A stretch of DNA of 64,000 bases from a virus: IMG/VR virus record IMGVR_UViG_3300025110_000009, positions 16,535-80,534 of that record; one strand, 5' to 3'. Below the pieces are notes generated by a model. That model did not search any database and was not told where the DNA came from. It saw nothing but the letters and a program-made list of their open reading frames with translations. How positions within the stretch are numbered: position 1 is the stretch's first letter; every line of letters begins with the position of its first letter. Positions 26,281 to 35,320 of the stretch are shown here, one piece after another. Position numbers and translations under genes: made by a program.

Positions 26281-26592
26281 ATGGCAGGTTCACTACAATA
26301 TGTATTTAAGAACACTAACGCAAGTGCAGAAGAAACACAATTAATAGGACATAGGTGTAAACTTATGTCTATTAAATTGCATAATTCAGATGCAGTAGCA
26401 CAGACTGTTCATCTATATGATGACACAAGTGATGCTACTGCAAATTTGTTTGCAACGATAGTTGTTGCTGCAAATACTACGCTGGATTTAGACTATCATG
26501 GGGCAATGTTGGGAATTGGTCTTTATTTAAAGGTAACGGCTACAACAGGTAGAACCGCTAGTCAATTAATCGTTTCTGCTCAAGCGAGATGA
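26281..26592 (+). CDS. Small beta-rich virion-like protein
   Basis: RBS CAGGAGATGCGATT precedes ATG 26281. 103 residues, beta-strand rich with Thr/Ala/Val, no cysteine cluster or enzyme motif. It resembles small head or tail decoration proteins in composition (HLYDDTSDATANLFATIVVA). First gene after the capsid terminator. Confidence 0.5.
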   Translation: MAGSLQYVFKNTNASAEETQLIGHRCKLMSIKLHNSDAVAQTVHLYDDTSDATANLFATIVVAANTTLDLDYHGAMLGIGLYLKVTATTGRTASQLIVSAQAR

Positions 26593-26596
26593 TTAG

Positions 26597-26998
26597 ATGC
26601 CCGCATTAGAAAAAGACACAAAACTTGTAATGACGATATTATTCGTTGGTTGCATTAGTGGCATAAATGTTTTCTTTTATGCTGAATATGGCAATTTGCT
26701 TGCCTTTTCACACTATGCACACGCGATAGTATTTTCGCTGATGACTATCGGCGGAATACTTGTAATGAAGGCGGTCTTTGACCTTGCCTTAAATGATTAT
26801 ATAGAGATGACTCTATTAGACAGAAGAATTGCTTCCTATTGGAATAGAAAGGCTAGAGATGAACAACAAAGAGAAAAGGTTAGACAAAGCCTTAATCAGT
26901 TTAATAATTCTTGGAACCGGGTTCCTGTAAACAACCTAGCACAAAAGGTAGAGGAACCACAAACGGTATCTCCTTCTTTCTTAGCACAGGTTGAGTGA
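26597..26998 (+). CDS. Two-TM membrane protein
   Basis: Residues about 10-30 (LVMTILFVGCISGINVFFYA) and 42-66 (HAIVFSLMTIGGILVMKAVF) are hydrophobic segments, followed by a basic, soluble C-terminal tail (RRIASYWNRKARDEQQREKV). Small membrane proteins in a head-tail module may be holin-like or act on the host envelope, but no lysis enzyme was found nearby. Function unknown. Confidence 0.65.
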   Translation: MPALEKDTKLVMTILFVGCISGINVFFYAEYGNLLAFSHYAHAIVFSLMTIGGILVMKAVFDLALNDYIEMTLLDRRIASYWNRKARDEQQREKVRQSLNQFNNSWNRVPVNNLAQKVEEPQTVSPSFLAQVE

Positions 26999-27002
26999 TT
27001 CA

Positions 27003-27221
27003 ATGTTAGAAGCCATAGCATTTGGAATGGATGAAACTGCTTTAGCATACGATATGCAAAGAGCGCATTCAGCAGATGTTTGGTTTCTAAGAGCAAGGTT
27101 TTATTTTTGGGGGTTCATAACAGGCCTAGTCAGTTTTTGTGTTGGTCACGCATTGCCATCCTTTGGTATTAATCTATTTAGTGCTGCGTGGGGAGGGCTA
27201 ACTTCAATATTTCATTTCTAG
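27003..27221 (+). CDS. Small one-TM membrane protein
   Basis: Start ATG 27003 with GAGTGATTC upstream; an in-frame TTG at 26991 lies inside the previous gene. About 30 soluble residues, then a hydrophobic segment (FYFWGFITGLVSFCVGHALP) and a second weakly hydrophobic C-terminus. It pairs with the previous membrane gene and precedes the GTPase, whose N-terminus is also hydrophobic, so the three could act together at a membrane. Confidence 0.6.
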   Translation: MLEAIAFGMDETALAYDMQRAHSADVWFLRARFYFWGFITGLVSFCVGHALPSFGINLFSAAWGGLTSIFHF

Positions 27222-27229
27222 GTGATTAA

Positions 27230-27898
27230 ATGTCGGTAATGACGGGATTCGTAATCATCTGTGTAGAACAGTTAGGACTACTTTGGAAGAAAATAAATCC
27301 TCACGCAGTTGGAGTATATGGCGCAACACAAGTTGGAAAAACAACATTACACCACCAATTAAGAACAAGAGGAGATGTACCCGAAATTAAGAAAAGAACT
27401 GTTGGAAGAGAAAGACCACTAAGAAAAACAATTAAAATAGATGGCGACCAACATACAATTAAAACATCAGACATAGGAGGCGAAACAACATATTGGAATG
27501 AATGGCTATATGATATGAGAAAAAGAAAAGTAGAATATATTATATTTATGATTGATGATAGACATTTAACAAAACATTTTGATATAGAACAACAACTGTG
27601 TTGGACATTTTTAGTAGATACAATATGTGCGCCTTATTGGGATATGGCAAATAAGAAATACAAAAAATCAGATAAAGATTATCCAAAAGCAGTAGGAGTA
27701 TGGGCAAACAAATTTGATTTATGGAAAGATAAATATCAATTTAAAGACATTCAACAACACCATATATTTGACGCATTTAAAGACGGAATGAATAAATTAA
27801 ATGATAAAGGAATACCAACATATAAATATATAGTAAGTGCAAAATCAGATTCAGAAATGGTTTATCGTGGCGTAGCAACAATGATTGAGGATTACTAA
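27230..27898 (+). CDS. Ras/Arf-like small GTPase
   Basis: RBS AGGTGATTAA precedes ATG 27230. All G-box motifs are present: G1 GATQVGKTT (31-39), G2 Thr58 in KKRTVGRE, G3 DIGGE (82-86), G4 NKFD (161-164), G5 SAK (204-206). The G3 form resembles Arf/SRPRB-type WDxGG. Residues 1-18 are hydrophobic (SVMTGFVIICVEQLGLLW) and could anchor or amphipathically bind a membrane, as in Arf. At 222 residues it is slightly larger than a Ras domain, with an insert before G4. The gene is notably A-rich in codon choice compared with its neighbours. GTP binding is well supported; a role at the membrane with the two upstream membrane proteins is inference. Confidence 0.85.
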   Translation: MSVMTGFVIICVEQLGLLWKKINPHAVGVYGATQVGKTTLHHQLRTRGDVPEIKKRTVGRERPLRKTIKIDGDQHTIKTSDIGGETTYWNEWLYDMRKRKVEYIIFMIDDRHLTKHFDIEQQLCWTFLVDTICAPYWDMANKKYKKSDKDYPKAVGVWANKFDLWKDKYQFKDIQQHHIFDAFKDGMNKLNDKGIPTYKYIVSAKSDSEMVYRGVATMIEDY

Positions 27899-28113
27899 TG
27901 TCAGAAAAAACAGCAGCAGAAGATTTAATGGAGATTGCTCAGGCAATGATGCAAGAGCAAGGATATAGTTTAGAGGAACTAAAGAAAAAAGCAGATATTT
28001 TAATGCGTATAGCAAATAGAAAGTTTATGACTGAGTTATCTTTTGATGACTTAGAAGAAATGTATTTAGCAACTAGAACTGATAGTAAGTGGAGGGGGGA
28101 TTTACAAAGATGA
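27898..28113 (+). CDS. Small helical protein after the GTPase
   Basis: 71 residues starting in a one-base overlap with the GTPase stop. All helical and amphipathic (DLMEIAQAMMQEQGYSLEEL), no known motif. Tight coupling suggests a partner or regulator of the GTPase, but nothing in the sequence proves this. Confidence 0.55.
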   Translation: MSEKTAAEDLMEIAQAMMQEQGYSLEELKKKADILMRIANRKFMTELSFDDLEEMYLATRTDSKWRGDLQR

Positions 28114-28802
28114 GCATGAATTACGTTCCTCCTTCTTTAATAGATGCTTCTACTGCTATGGCAGCAAATCCTTTCTTACCGCCCATTAAGTTTGCTAGGG
28201 CAGCAGGGGGCGTAATGCAATATGATTATAAAAGCAGTAAACCAAAGAAACAACTTAAAGAAATGCTAAAGGTTCTTTGGCCTGAAAGAAAGTCATTTTT
28301 AAAGATACCTTACAGTTATAAATTCAATACTAAGGATAGATGTGTTGTATGTGGAACACATAAGGTCTGGGACGCTTCTGACCCAATGCGACCAACAATA
28401 CCTCTTCACAAAGTTAGAAAGGGTTATCCAATGAGAGGCACTTATTGTGAGAAGCATTCACAATTACATAGACAATATGAGATGTTAGAGCAGCAGATAA
28501 TAGCCGATGAACACGGCCTTTCTTTTGAATCATACATACCTATGCCTAAAGTACCTAAAATGTTGCAAGCAGCACCGCTAACTTCATTAAGGCAATCCGA
28601 TATTGAGAGTTTGTCAGGAGTGGGGTGGACTATTAGACCTCCCGCTATGCAGAATGAAAACGCAGAAGACGAACTTTTCCGTTTAACAATGGAACAAAAT
28701 GGTATCAATAAAAGAGTTATTGAGTTAATGACTAATGGTGCTAAAATTATCCCACAGGAAGAAATAACAACTCCAACATCAAACACTACGGAGGCACAAT
28801 AA
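28110..28802 (+). CDS. Zinc-binding virion-region protein
   Basis: I chose ATG 28110 (ATGA overlap; GGAGGGGGGA upstream) over an in-frame GTG at 28089. Residues about 70-115 have CVVCGTHKVW, then TYCEKH, a CxxC...CxxH zinc-binding pattern resembling an HNH-type or treble-clef knuckle without clear catalytic residues. The C-terminal half is helical. Function unknown. Confidence 0.55.
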   Translation: MSMNYVPPSLIDASTAMAANPFLPPIKFARAAGGVMQYDYKSSKPKKQLKEMLKVLWPERKSFLKIPYSYKFNTKDRCVVCGTHKVWDASDPMRPTIPLHKVRKGYPMRGTYCEKHSQLHRQYEMLEQQIIADEHGLSFESYIPMPKVPKMLQAAPLTSLRQSDIESLSGVGWTIRPPAMQNENAEDELFRLTMEQNGINKRVIELMTNGAKIIPQEEITTPTSNTTEAQ

Positions 28803-28803
28803 T

Positions 28804-29508
28804 ATGGTATTTGGAACATCAAATAAAAACCTTGCAAGGCAAATGGATGCTAACACACAAGCACAATTTAAAGCCACTAATAACTTACTAACGCTACAGG
28901 AAAATCATGTAGAAGAATTTTTCCAATATCACGGAGAACAGTTTTTAACTGCACTTGATAAATTAATGGAAGATGTTGTTGAAAGAGTTGTTAGTCAACA
29001 ATTATCAAAAATAAGATTAGATACTGTTGGTTCAGGAACAGAATTAGGAATTACTCCTGCTGTTCAAGCAGAGTATCAACAAATTACTGATGCAAACATA
29101 CAGTTAGATTTACAAACACTATTGGCTTCTGCTATTAATTCAGAAGTAGTTTATCAAAGAAAGATGGCAAAGAGCCAGTATTTAGAGTCACAGGGCTTTA
29201 CTGCCCCTGCACCACAGGCTCCAACAATGGCTCCTGTAGCCGGAATGCCTGTTCAAGGTGGCATAGACCCATCAATGATTCAAGGGGGTGGACAGGCGAC
29301 TCAGATTAATCAGCAGATGTATGCTCAACAACAGGCTTTTGGTAATGCTTCGGGCTATCCTATTCCACCTTCAGGTACGGACACAATGGGTAATCCTTAC
29401 TGGATAGACCCTAATACGGGTCAAATGACCTATACTCCGCCTAGAAGTGGTTTAGGTCTAGGGCAGATGATTTCTAAAGGTGCTGCTTGGGCCGCTTGGT
29501 TGGCTTAA
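28804..29508 (+). CDS. Hypothetical structural protein, Gln/Pro/Gly-rich tail
   Basis: Helical N-terminal 120 residues (LARQMDANTQAQFKATNN) then a low-complexity tail of Pro, Ala, Gln, Met, Gly and Tyr ending GLGLGQMISKGAAWAAWLA. This resembles head-internal or connector-associated proteins. No enzyme motif. It lies one base after the zinc protein. Confidence 0.5.
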   Translation: MVFGTSNKNLARQMDANTQAQFKATNNLLTLQENHVEEFFQYHGEQFLTALDKLMEDVVERVVSQQLSKIRLDTVGSGTELGITPAVQAEYQQITDANIQLDLQTLLASAINSEVVYQRKMAKSQYLESQGFTAPAPQAPTMAPVAGMPVQGGIDPSMIQGGGQATQINQQMYAQQQAFGNASGYPIPPSGTDTMGNPYWIDPNTGQMTYTPPRSGLGLGQMISKGAAWAAWLA

Positions 29509-29517
29509 GTGGTATAA

Positions 29518-30483
29518 ATGAGGATTCCCGGCACAATCCGTTATGACGGAACAGAATATACAATTGGTTCTGAACCAATCGTAATTGATTCTGCCGACCT
29601 CTCTGGAGATTTATTGGATAATGACATAGCCTTGCTTATGCTTAAATATATAGTCGCTCCTTTTTCACCAAAGAACTTTACAAATATTACTAAGAACCTA
29701 AAACATTTCTTAAATTGGACTCTATTAGAAGACGCACAAGACGAAAACGATATGGAATTTAGTGCGGTTGAATATGAGCAATTTGTTAAAGATACATGGA
29801 GACAAATAGAAGAGTTAACTCCAGAACAATTTTATAAATACACTAAAGGATTCGCAAGTGGCACAGGTGACTCAGACCCATATGTTGCGTTAATGACAAA
29901 TTTAAGTGATAAAGCAAAAACAATGCAGATGAAAGATGTATTTGAGAAAATAGGCTATGAGTGGTTAGCATCTGCACATAAGGTAAAAAGCAAAAAAGGA
30001 ACAGAATTATATGTTGCAGGAGAAAATGTCTTACCTTATCGTAAAGCATTAAAGGAAGTAGATACTTTATTTAATGTTGATGATAATGATGATAGAAAAA
30101 GCACAGGTATAAAAGGCTCCATACATCATAGAAAGTTTAAAAGAAAGGGCTGGAAACATTTACTTAATGAAACTGAGGAACAAAAAGACCGCGATGAAGA
30201 ACTATTAGATGATGAAGACCTTAAAAAACTAATTAAGGAACAGAACATATATAAATATATGCATATTAATGTAACAGAAGAAGTAATTGCGAATAGTAAA
30301 AAGACCGGCAAATTATCTAAACAGAAAGTAATTATTAAAATTAACTTTGATGAAGTGATAGCAGATATAATGTCACAACAAGGCATACATCAAGAAGGAA
30401 TTGTATCGGCGGGTAACCAAGTAGAAACTATGGCTAGGAAAATGACAGACAAAGAATGGTTAAGTTTGTTTACGGGGGATTAA
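29518..30483 (+). CDS. Hypothetical protein
   Basis: 321 residues. Begins with a beta region (TIRYDGTEYTIGSEPIVID), then helical and charged. The last residues KMTDKEWLSLFTGD include a Trp-centred helix weakly like the C-terminal scaffold motif. No domain is recognised. Located in the connector region. Confidence 0.5.
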   Translation: MRIPGTIRYDGTEYTIGSEPIVIDSADLSGDLLDNDIALLMLKYIVAPFSPKNFTNITKNLKHFLNWTLLEDAQDENDMEFSAVEYEQFVKDTWRQIEELTPEQFYKYTKGFASGTGDSDPYVALMTNLSDKAKTMQMKDVFEKIGYEWLASAHKVKSKKGTELYVAGENVLPYRKALKEVDTLFNVDDNDDRKSTGIKGSIHHRKFKRKGWKHLLNETEEQKDRDEELLDDEDLKKLIKEQNIYKYMHINVTEEVIANSKKTGKLSKQKVIIKINFDEVIADIMSQQGIHQEGIVSAGNQVETMARKMTDKEWLSLFTGD

Positions 30484-30485
30484 AT

Positions 30486-31559
30486 ATGCAAGTATTAAAA
30501 GAACTTAAGGACGTTGTAAACCCTGATGATGGGACAGTAAACCCAGATTATAAAAGAGAACTACCTGATGTAACTGCAATTTCTGCATCATGGTATCCTA
30601 AAGGATGGAAAGACTTTACTGGCAAAGATGAAAAAATGTGGCTTAAGGTTAACACTAAGAAAGCACTTAATAAACTAATAGAAAGAGAAGGTGGGTTTGC
30701 AGGAGATGTTGAACTAAGTGATAGAGATTTAGATATAATTGAATACGCTTATCAAACAGGTGTTATTAGTATTACTACTGTTAGAAACATGGTATATGGT
30801 GTAGTTAACAGTAAAGGGGAGAAAGTTTTAGACCCAGACACAGGAGAACCTAAGTTTAAATTCCCAGACATTAAACCATATAGTGAAGCAGAAGCCAAAT
30901 TTGTTATTGACCACATTGAAGTAGAGGGTGACAAGAAAAAGCCTAATGCTTTTGAATCAGAAATACTATTAGCCTTTGGTAAAAAAGGCCATTCAAAAAA
31001 ACTAAGAGAGTCTCAAAAAGTTAGAAACACAAAGCCTATCGTTCATGCTCCTAAAAAATCACCTTACCCAGAAAGAAGATTCTTTGGAAATAAAACCCCA
31101 GAGGCTGGAGATAAAAACTTAGATTTAGATTGGGATAATTTAATGAAAGTAAAAGATATTGCAGCAGAAATAGACAACGCAATTATTCCTACTAAGGTAG
31201 GCATTTTAACATTGGAGATGGAGGCTCAATTTGGTGACGCAAAATATCTCAAAAACAATCCTTTCCTCGCTGAATCTCTTGGTGTCTATAGATTAAATGA
31301 TATAGATTTTAAGGTCACAAAAGAATATCGTTTCAGAAACATGGTAGAACGTTCTCCTGAGAAGTCAAGACAATGGAAGAGGCAAAAGAAATATGTTCTA
31401 AGTGGACACAAAGATATTAATCCAGAATGGGGAGAACCAAGAAGCCGTAAAGGATTAGAAGAAGGTGGACAGGCTCGTTTTTATAGAACCCAAAGCGTAA
31501 CAATAGTTTCTTATATTAAAAGGCAAATGTCAAAAATAAGAAGGTGGATGAGTAGATGA
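30486..31559 (+). CDS. Hypothetical connector-region protein
   Basis: I chose ATG 30486, two bases after the previous stop and downstream of GGGGGAT; an earlier in-frame start at 30456 lies inside the upstream gene. 357 residues, mixed alpha/beta, with a basic C-terminal tail (SYIKRQMSKIRRWMS). No known family. Stop overlaps the next ATG (ATGA). Confidence 0.5.
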   Translation: MQVLKELKDVVNPDDGTVNPDYKRELPDVTAISASWYPKGWKDFTGKDEKMWLKVNTKKALNKLIEREGGFAGDVELSDRDLDIIEYAYQTGVISITTVRNMVYGVVNSKGEKVLDPDTGEPKFKFPDIKPYSEAEAKFVIDHIEVEGDKKKPNAFESEILLAFGKKGHSKKLRESQKVRNTKPIVHAPKKSPYPERRFFGNKTPEAGDKNLDLDWDNLMKVKDIAAEIDNAIIPTKVGILTLEMEAQFGDAKYLKNNPFLAESLGVYRLNDIDFKVTKEYRFRNMVERSPEKSRQWKRQKKYVLSGHKDINPEWGEPRSRKGLEEGGQARFYRTQSVTIVSYIKRQMSKIRRWMSR

Positions 31560-32692
31560 GTAAATTAAAGTCAGATAGTGATTTCACACAATCACAGGCG
31601 GTAGATTATGGAACTGGTTTTGGGTATTATACTACCCATTCAGATGTAACAGCATTGTTACAATGTCAAACATTTACTGGTGCGACAAGCCCAACAAATG
31701 TAGAAGTAGGAAAGATAATTAAAAGAGTTGAAGGAAAAATAGATGATAGTATTAAAACTTCATTTAGACCAGAAATTATAGAAAAAGAACACCATGATTT
31801 TATTGCAACAAGAGATGTTATGTATCCTGTATCACATTGGAAAGACTATGTTGGTTTTGTTCAATTAATATATACTAACATTAGAAAAATGGTTAGATTA
31901 GAAGTTTGGAAAGGTGACCAATATGAAGACGTTGCTTCTGCTATGGCAACATTAACTCCAACTACTACAACTGAAAACCATAAATATATCTTTTATGTAG
32001 GAACTCCGGGCGCAGCAAATACAATAAGATTCAATGTACCAAGAAATGTTGCTAATGGTTTCTATAATCATTTAGGGCCAAAGACAACAGTATTGCAAAT
32101 ATGCGATGCAATCAATGAAAAGTTTCCAACAAAGACCGCAGGATTCACAGGGGAAACCCAACCTAAGACTATTGCAGGAGAAAACGATACAGGAGATGGT
32201 GGAGGAAACCATACAGGCAAAAATATCTCCGATTTCTTTTATGCTTCCCCAAGCCATGACGGAACAAAGATTAAAATTTCTTCACTACTTCCTTCTGACG
32301 CAGGAACAATATGCACGATTGAGGAATGGCAAGGTTCTACTCTAGCAAAAATAAACACTATTTCTTTTGAAGACAAAGAATCCTACGGAAGAAGAGAAGA
32401 TTGGTGGGATATTAAGGAAGAAGGCAGAATTTATTTTAGAAATAATTGGCCCTATATTCAAAACAACGCAATAAAAGTTACTTATCAAGTTGGTGGAAGT
32501 AGGGTTCCTTCTGCTATTCACGAAGCAGCAACAAAGATGGTTGCAGCAGAAGTGTTATTACATGATGATAACACAGTATTAATTGCTGAAACAGGTGCTA
32601 ACATTGACCTAAAGACTAAGCATGATATACTTGTTGAAGAAGCCAAACAGATAATAGACGGTAAGAAACAGTTACTTCATTTAATTGATTAG
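31556..32692 (+). CDS. Head-tail connector/adaptor protein with internal beta domain
   Basis: The two ends look like a head-tail adaptor: N-terminal helices with VEVGKIIKRVEGKIDDSIKT and a C-terminal helix bundle (IHEAATKMVAAEVLLHDD, then KHDILVEEAKQIIDG). Between them lies a beta-rich insert of about 200 residues, with a Gly-rich loop. Position between head and tail genes fits. The insert might decorate the neck. Confidence 0.6.
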   Translation: MSKLKSDSDFTQSQAVDYGTGFGYYTTHSDVTALLQCQTFTGATSPTNVEVGKIIKRVEGKIDDSIKTSFRPEIIEKEHHDFIATRDVMYPVSHWKDYVGFVQLIYTNIRKMVRLEVWKGDQYEDVASAMATLTPTTTTENHKYIFYVGTPGAANTIRFNVPRNVANGFYNHLGPKTTVLQICDAINEKFPTKTAGFTGETQPKTIAGENDTGDGGGNHTGKNISDFFYASPSHDGTKIKISSLLPSDAGTICTIEEWQGSTLAKINTISFEDKESYGRREDWWDIKEEGRIYFRNNWPYIQNNAIKVTYQVGGSRVPSAIHEAATKMVAAEVLLHDDNTVLIAETGANIDLKTKHDILVEEAKQIIDGKKQLLHLID

Positions 32693-32699
32693 TGATAAT

Positions 32700-32921
32700 A
32701 TGGGCGAAATGAAAAATCTTATATTTGAATTTCAAAAGATATTAAAACTTGAAGAAGAAAGAGCAAAAGTAGAAAAAGAGATACTTGCTTTACAAGGCTT
32801 AGAAGATTTAGCAGCAGATGAAGACATGGTATTAAATAATGCAGCAGATAACTTCTTTAGAAAATTTGAATATGCAATAAGCAAGGAGGAAATAGTATGG
32901 CTGAAATCTCTTTCATCATGA
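32700..32921 (+). CDS. Small coiled-coil protein
   Basis: Start ATG 32700 preceded by GTGAT; an in-frame start at 32685 lies in the upstream gene. 73 residues of almost pure helix (FEFQKILKLEEERAKVEKEI). It overlaps the next gene by 25 bases. Likely an assembly accessory of the neck, by position only. Confidence 0.5.
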   Translation: MGEMKNLIFEFQKILKLEEERAKVEKEILALQGLEDLAADEDMVLNNAADNFFRKFEYAISKEEIVWLKSLSS

Positions 32922-33442
32922 GTCTTATTGATGAGAATTGGACAAATGCAACCGTTGATGTTGACGGCAATGCCGCCAATGGGGAAATTAATGCCTTTGG
33001 AGATAATTGTCCGGGAACATCTTCACATAGAGCAAAGCCTCTTTTAATTGATATTAAAAACTTTACTCCTAATCAAGGAAGAAGAGTAGACTTAGATTCA
33101 ACAGACATTATATTATTTTATGAAGATTCAGCAAACATTACTCATCCTACTATTGATTGGTCTGTTAGAAACGAAGAATACTCGTTTACTTTACATATTA
33201 GAACATTGCAGCCTAAAGGACAAGCCGACCTAACATTTGCAAGCACACGACTACAAAGTTTATATCAAATCGTCCGTTACATCGTAGAGAAGAAGGGGCT
33301 AAGACCAACAATAAGTTCTGGTGATAGTGCTGAGTTATTAGAAATTACAGGCAGAAGCGATGCCAATGACAGAAATAAACGGTTATTGGGATATAAATTG
33401 ACTGTTAATATGAAAAGATTTGGAAGAACAATTGCAAGTTAG
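32897..33442 (+). CDS. Probable tail completion/terminator protein
   Basis: 181 residues with RBS AAGGAGGAAATA upstream. Pattern LQSLYQIVRYIVEKKGLRP and the terminal strand GYKLTVNMKRFGRT fit the small alpha/beta tail terminator proteins that close the tail tube. It is followed 11 bases later by the major tail protein, the usual order. Similarity is by position and general pattern. Confidence 0.5.
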   Translation: MAEISFIMSLIDENWTNATVDVDGNAANGEINAFGDNCPGTSSHRAKPLLIDIKNFTPNQGRRVDLDSTDIILFYEDSANITHPTIDWSVRNEEYSFTLHIRTLQPKGQADLTFASTRLQSLYQIVRYIVEKKGLRPTISSGDSAELLEITGRSDANDRNKRLLGYKLTVNMKRFGRTIAS

Positions 33443-33453
33443 AAGGTGATTAA

Positions 33454-35100
33454 ATGGTGAACAATGAAGTATATACAGGTGCAGGATTGTCTGCAAGTAT
33501 GATACCTGAACTAGATATAGATTTAGGTGCATTAATGAATATTAGTAGTAAGCAAAAGACGTTAGAGTTGTGTCAGGGAGGAGATGCTACTGCAAATGGA
33601 GCAGTTGCTAAAGATGCAGTTAATATGGGAACAACAAGAGTTAGACTATTAGAAAATATGTATAAGGGATGTTTAGCAACAGTTACTTTGAAAGCGGCTA
33701 ATGGTGATGCTATTTCTGGTGAAACCGCACAAACACTTAGAATTAAAAGTAATACTGCTAGTGTTATTGTTTTTAATCAAACCCTATCTAGTACGAACTT
33801 GTTAAGAGCCACAGTAGTTATTCATGGATATGGTGCGCCATTACCTGCACCTGCCGCAGATACTTCTACATTTAAACTAGCAGCAGATAATTGGTTAGGA
33901 CTAGTAACCACAATTACCCCACCAACAGTTGATGCTGAGTTAAAACAACTTAACCTTGCTATGGGAGGAACAAGAAACTTTGGGTATCAATACAAAGGTG
34001 CAGAAACATTAGGAGAAGCATCTATAGATGTTGCGTTAAATAATGGTTCTTGGTTGTATTATGCTTTAGGAGATATGACTTATAATGCACCAACCGATAC
34101 AGATGATGATTTAAATGAAACTTTAGGAGCAGACGAGAAGGACTTTTTCTTTGCTCATAAAACAACTGGTACTGCTAATGCTACTTTCCACCGAGTAATG
34201 TTAGATAACGCTACTTATAGGGTGTTCCCTCCAATAGAAGGACACGCTGATGGAACGGCCCCAAATAATTATGAAAGGCTAACTGATGATGGTACTACAG
34301 GTGAATATAGTGACATTGTTTACACTATTACAGAAAACGATTCTGGAGATTTACCTTCATTCGCTTTAGAAGTAACCGCAGAAAAGAATAATGTATCTCC
34401 TTGGAAATCGGATGAACCCGGAGAAAATCTGTTTAGTAGGATTTACACAGGCTGTCAAGTTAACTCACTTACATTAAACTTTGAGGAAGGCCAAGAAGTA
34501 ACTGCAAACATAAGTGCTATGGCAAGCAAAGCACATGATGCACAGTCTACTTATGTTCCAAGAAACGGAGTGCAAGCAGTTACAGACCTAGTTAACTTTG
34601 ATAAAACATCTAAGGAAGATATAAGTCCCTTTATGTTTTCTGACGGCGGAATTAAGATATTTGGACAACAGATGGCTAGAGTAAAGGGAGGTTCTTTAGC
34701 GATTGCTAATAACTTAACGGCTCAAAGATTTATAGGAAACTATGACAGAAGTATTACATCTGCTCACATTGCAGGACAAAGAACATATGATATAAATTTA
34801 AACCTACTAATTACTGATAGGTCTATTTGGGATGAATTAAGAAACGAATTTGAAACAACAGGCACAACTGCAAGTGATGGCTCATCTGCCACAGGTGGCG
34901 CATTTGGACAAATAGAGTTAGAATTTACAAAATCTAACGGGGAATTTATTAAGTTTAAGTTTGATGATTATTTAACTACTTCTGTAGACCTTCCTTTCCC
35001 AGAGGATAAAGGAGTATTAGAAGTTGCTCTAACAGTTTCAGCGCGAACCCTCCCAACCAATGGCTGCCAATACAGCGGAAACTGGATTATATGGGGATAG
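33454..35100 (+). CDS. Major tail tube protein
   Basis: RBS AGAAGGTGATTAA. 548 residues, Thr/Ala/Gly/Asn-rich and beta-dominated, with a tail-tube-like central segment (RNFGYQYKGAETLGEASIDV) and a conserved-looking end (DKGVLEVALTVSARTLP). It precedes the tail chaperones and tape measure, the canonical slot for the tube. It is longer than most siphovirus tube proteins, which suggests extra decoration domains. No sheath gene is evident, so a siphovirus-like tail is favoured. Confidence 0.7.
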   Translation: MVNNEVYTGAGLSASMIPELDIDLGALMNISSKQKTLELCQGGDATANGAVAKDAVNMGTTRVRLLENMYKGCLATVTLKAANGDAISGETAQTLRIKSNTASVIVFNQTLSSTNLLRATVVIHGYGAPLPAPAADTSTFKLAADNWLGLVTTITPPTVDAELKQLNLAMGGTRNFGYQYKGAETLGEASIDVALNNGSWLYYALGDMTYNAPTDTDDDLNETLGADEKDFFFAHKTTGTANATFHRVMLDNATYRVFPPIEGHADGTAPNNYERLTDDGTTGEYSDIVYTITENDSGDLPSFALEVTAEKNNVSPWKSDEPGENLFSRIYTGCQVNSLTLNFEEGQEVTANISAMASKAHDAQSTYVPRNGVQAVTDLVNFDKTSKEDISPFMFSDGGIKIFGQQMARVKGGSLAIANNLTAQRFIGNYDRSITSAHIAGQRTYDINLNLLITDRSIWDELRNEFETTGTTASDGSSATGGAFGQIELEFTKSNGEFIKFKFDDYLTTSVDLPFPEDKGVLEVALTVSARTLPTNGCQYSGNWIIWG

Positions 35101-35320
35101 ACCCCCTTAAGAGATATTCAAAAGAAAATAAAACTTTTTCTAGGAGATGGAGGTAAATTTTAGCAGGGCATTTCCCGTCTAGGGTGGGTGTCGTGCAAAA
35201 TAGGGGGTCAAAAAATGACTCTCTGCGGAGGCTTTTAATAAGTATTATACAATCAAATTTTATATTCCACTAACAATACGTTTGTATGTTTGTTAGTTAT
35301 ATTGTAGGTGGATAAAAACT
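35101..35320 (+). promoter_or_regulatory. 220-base intergenic region with TATA-like box and bulged hairpin
   Basis: No gene is seen here. A T5 run follows the tail tube gene at about 35136-35140. An AT-rich TATA-like stretch, TTTTATATT, lies at about 35258-35266. A hairpin spans 35269-35297: 7-8 bp outer stem ACTAACA(A)/(T)TGTTAGT, a small bulge and a 4-bp inner stem. The RBS GTAGGTGGAT precedes ATG 35321. It is the likely promoter/leader of the tail operon. The G-rich segment at 35161-35210 has no assigned role. Confidence 0.4.
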
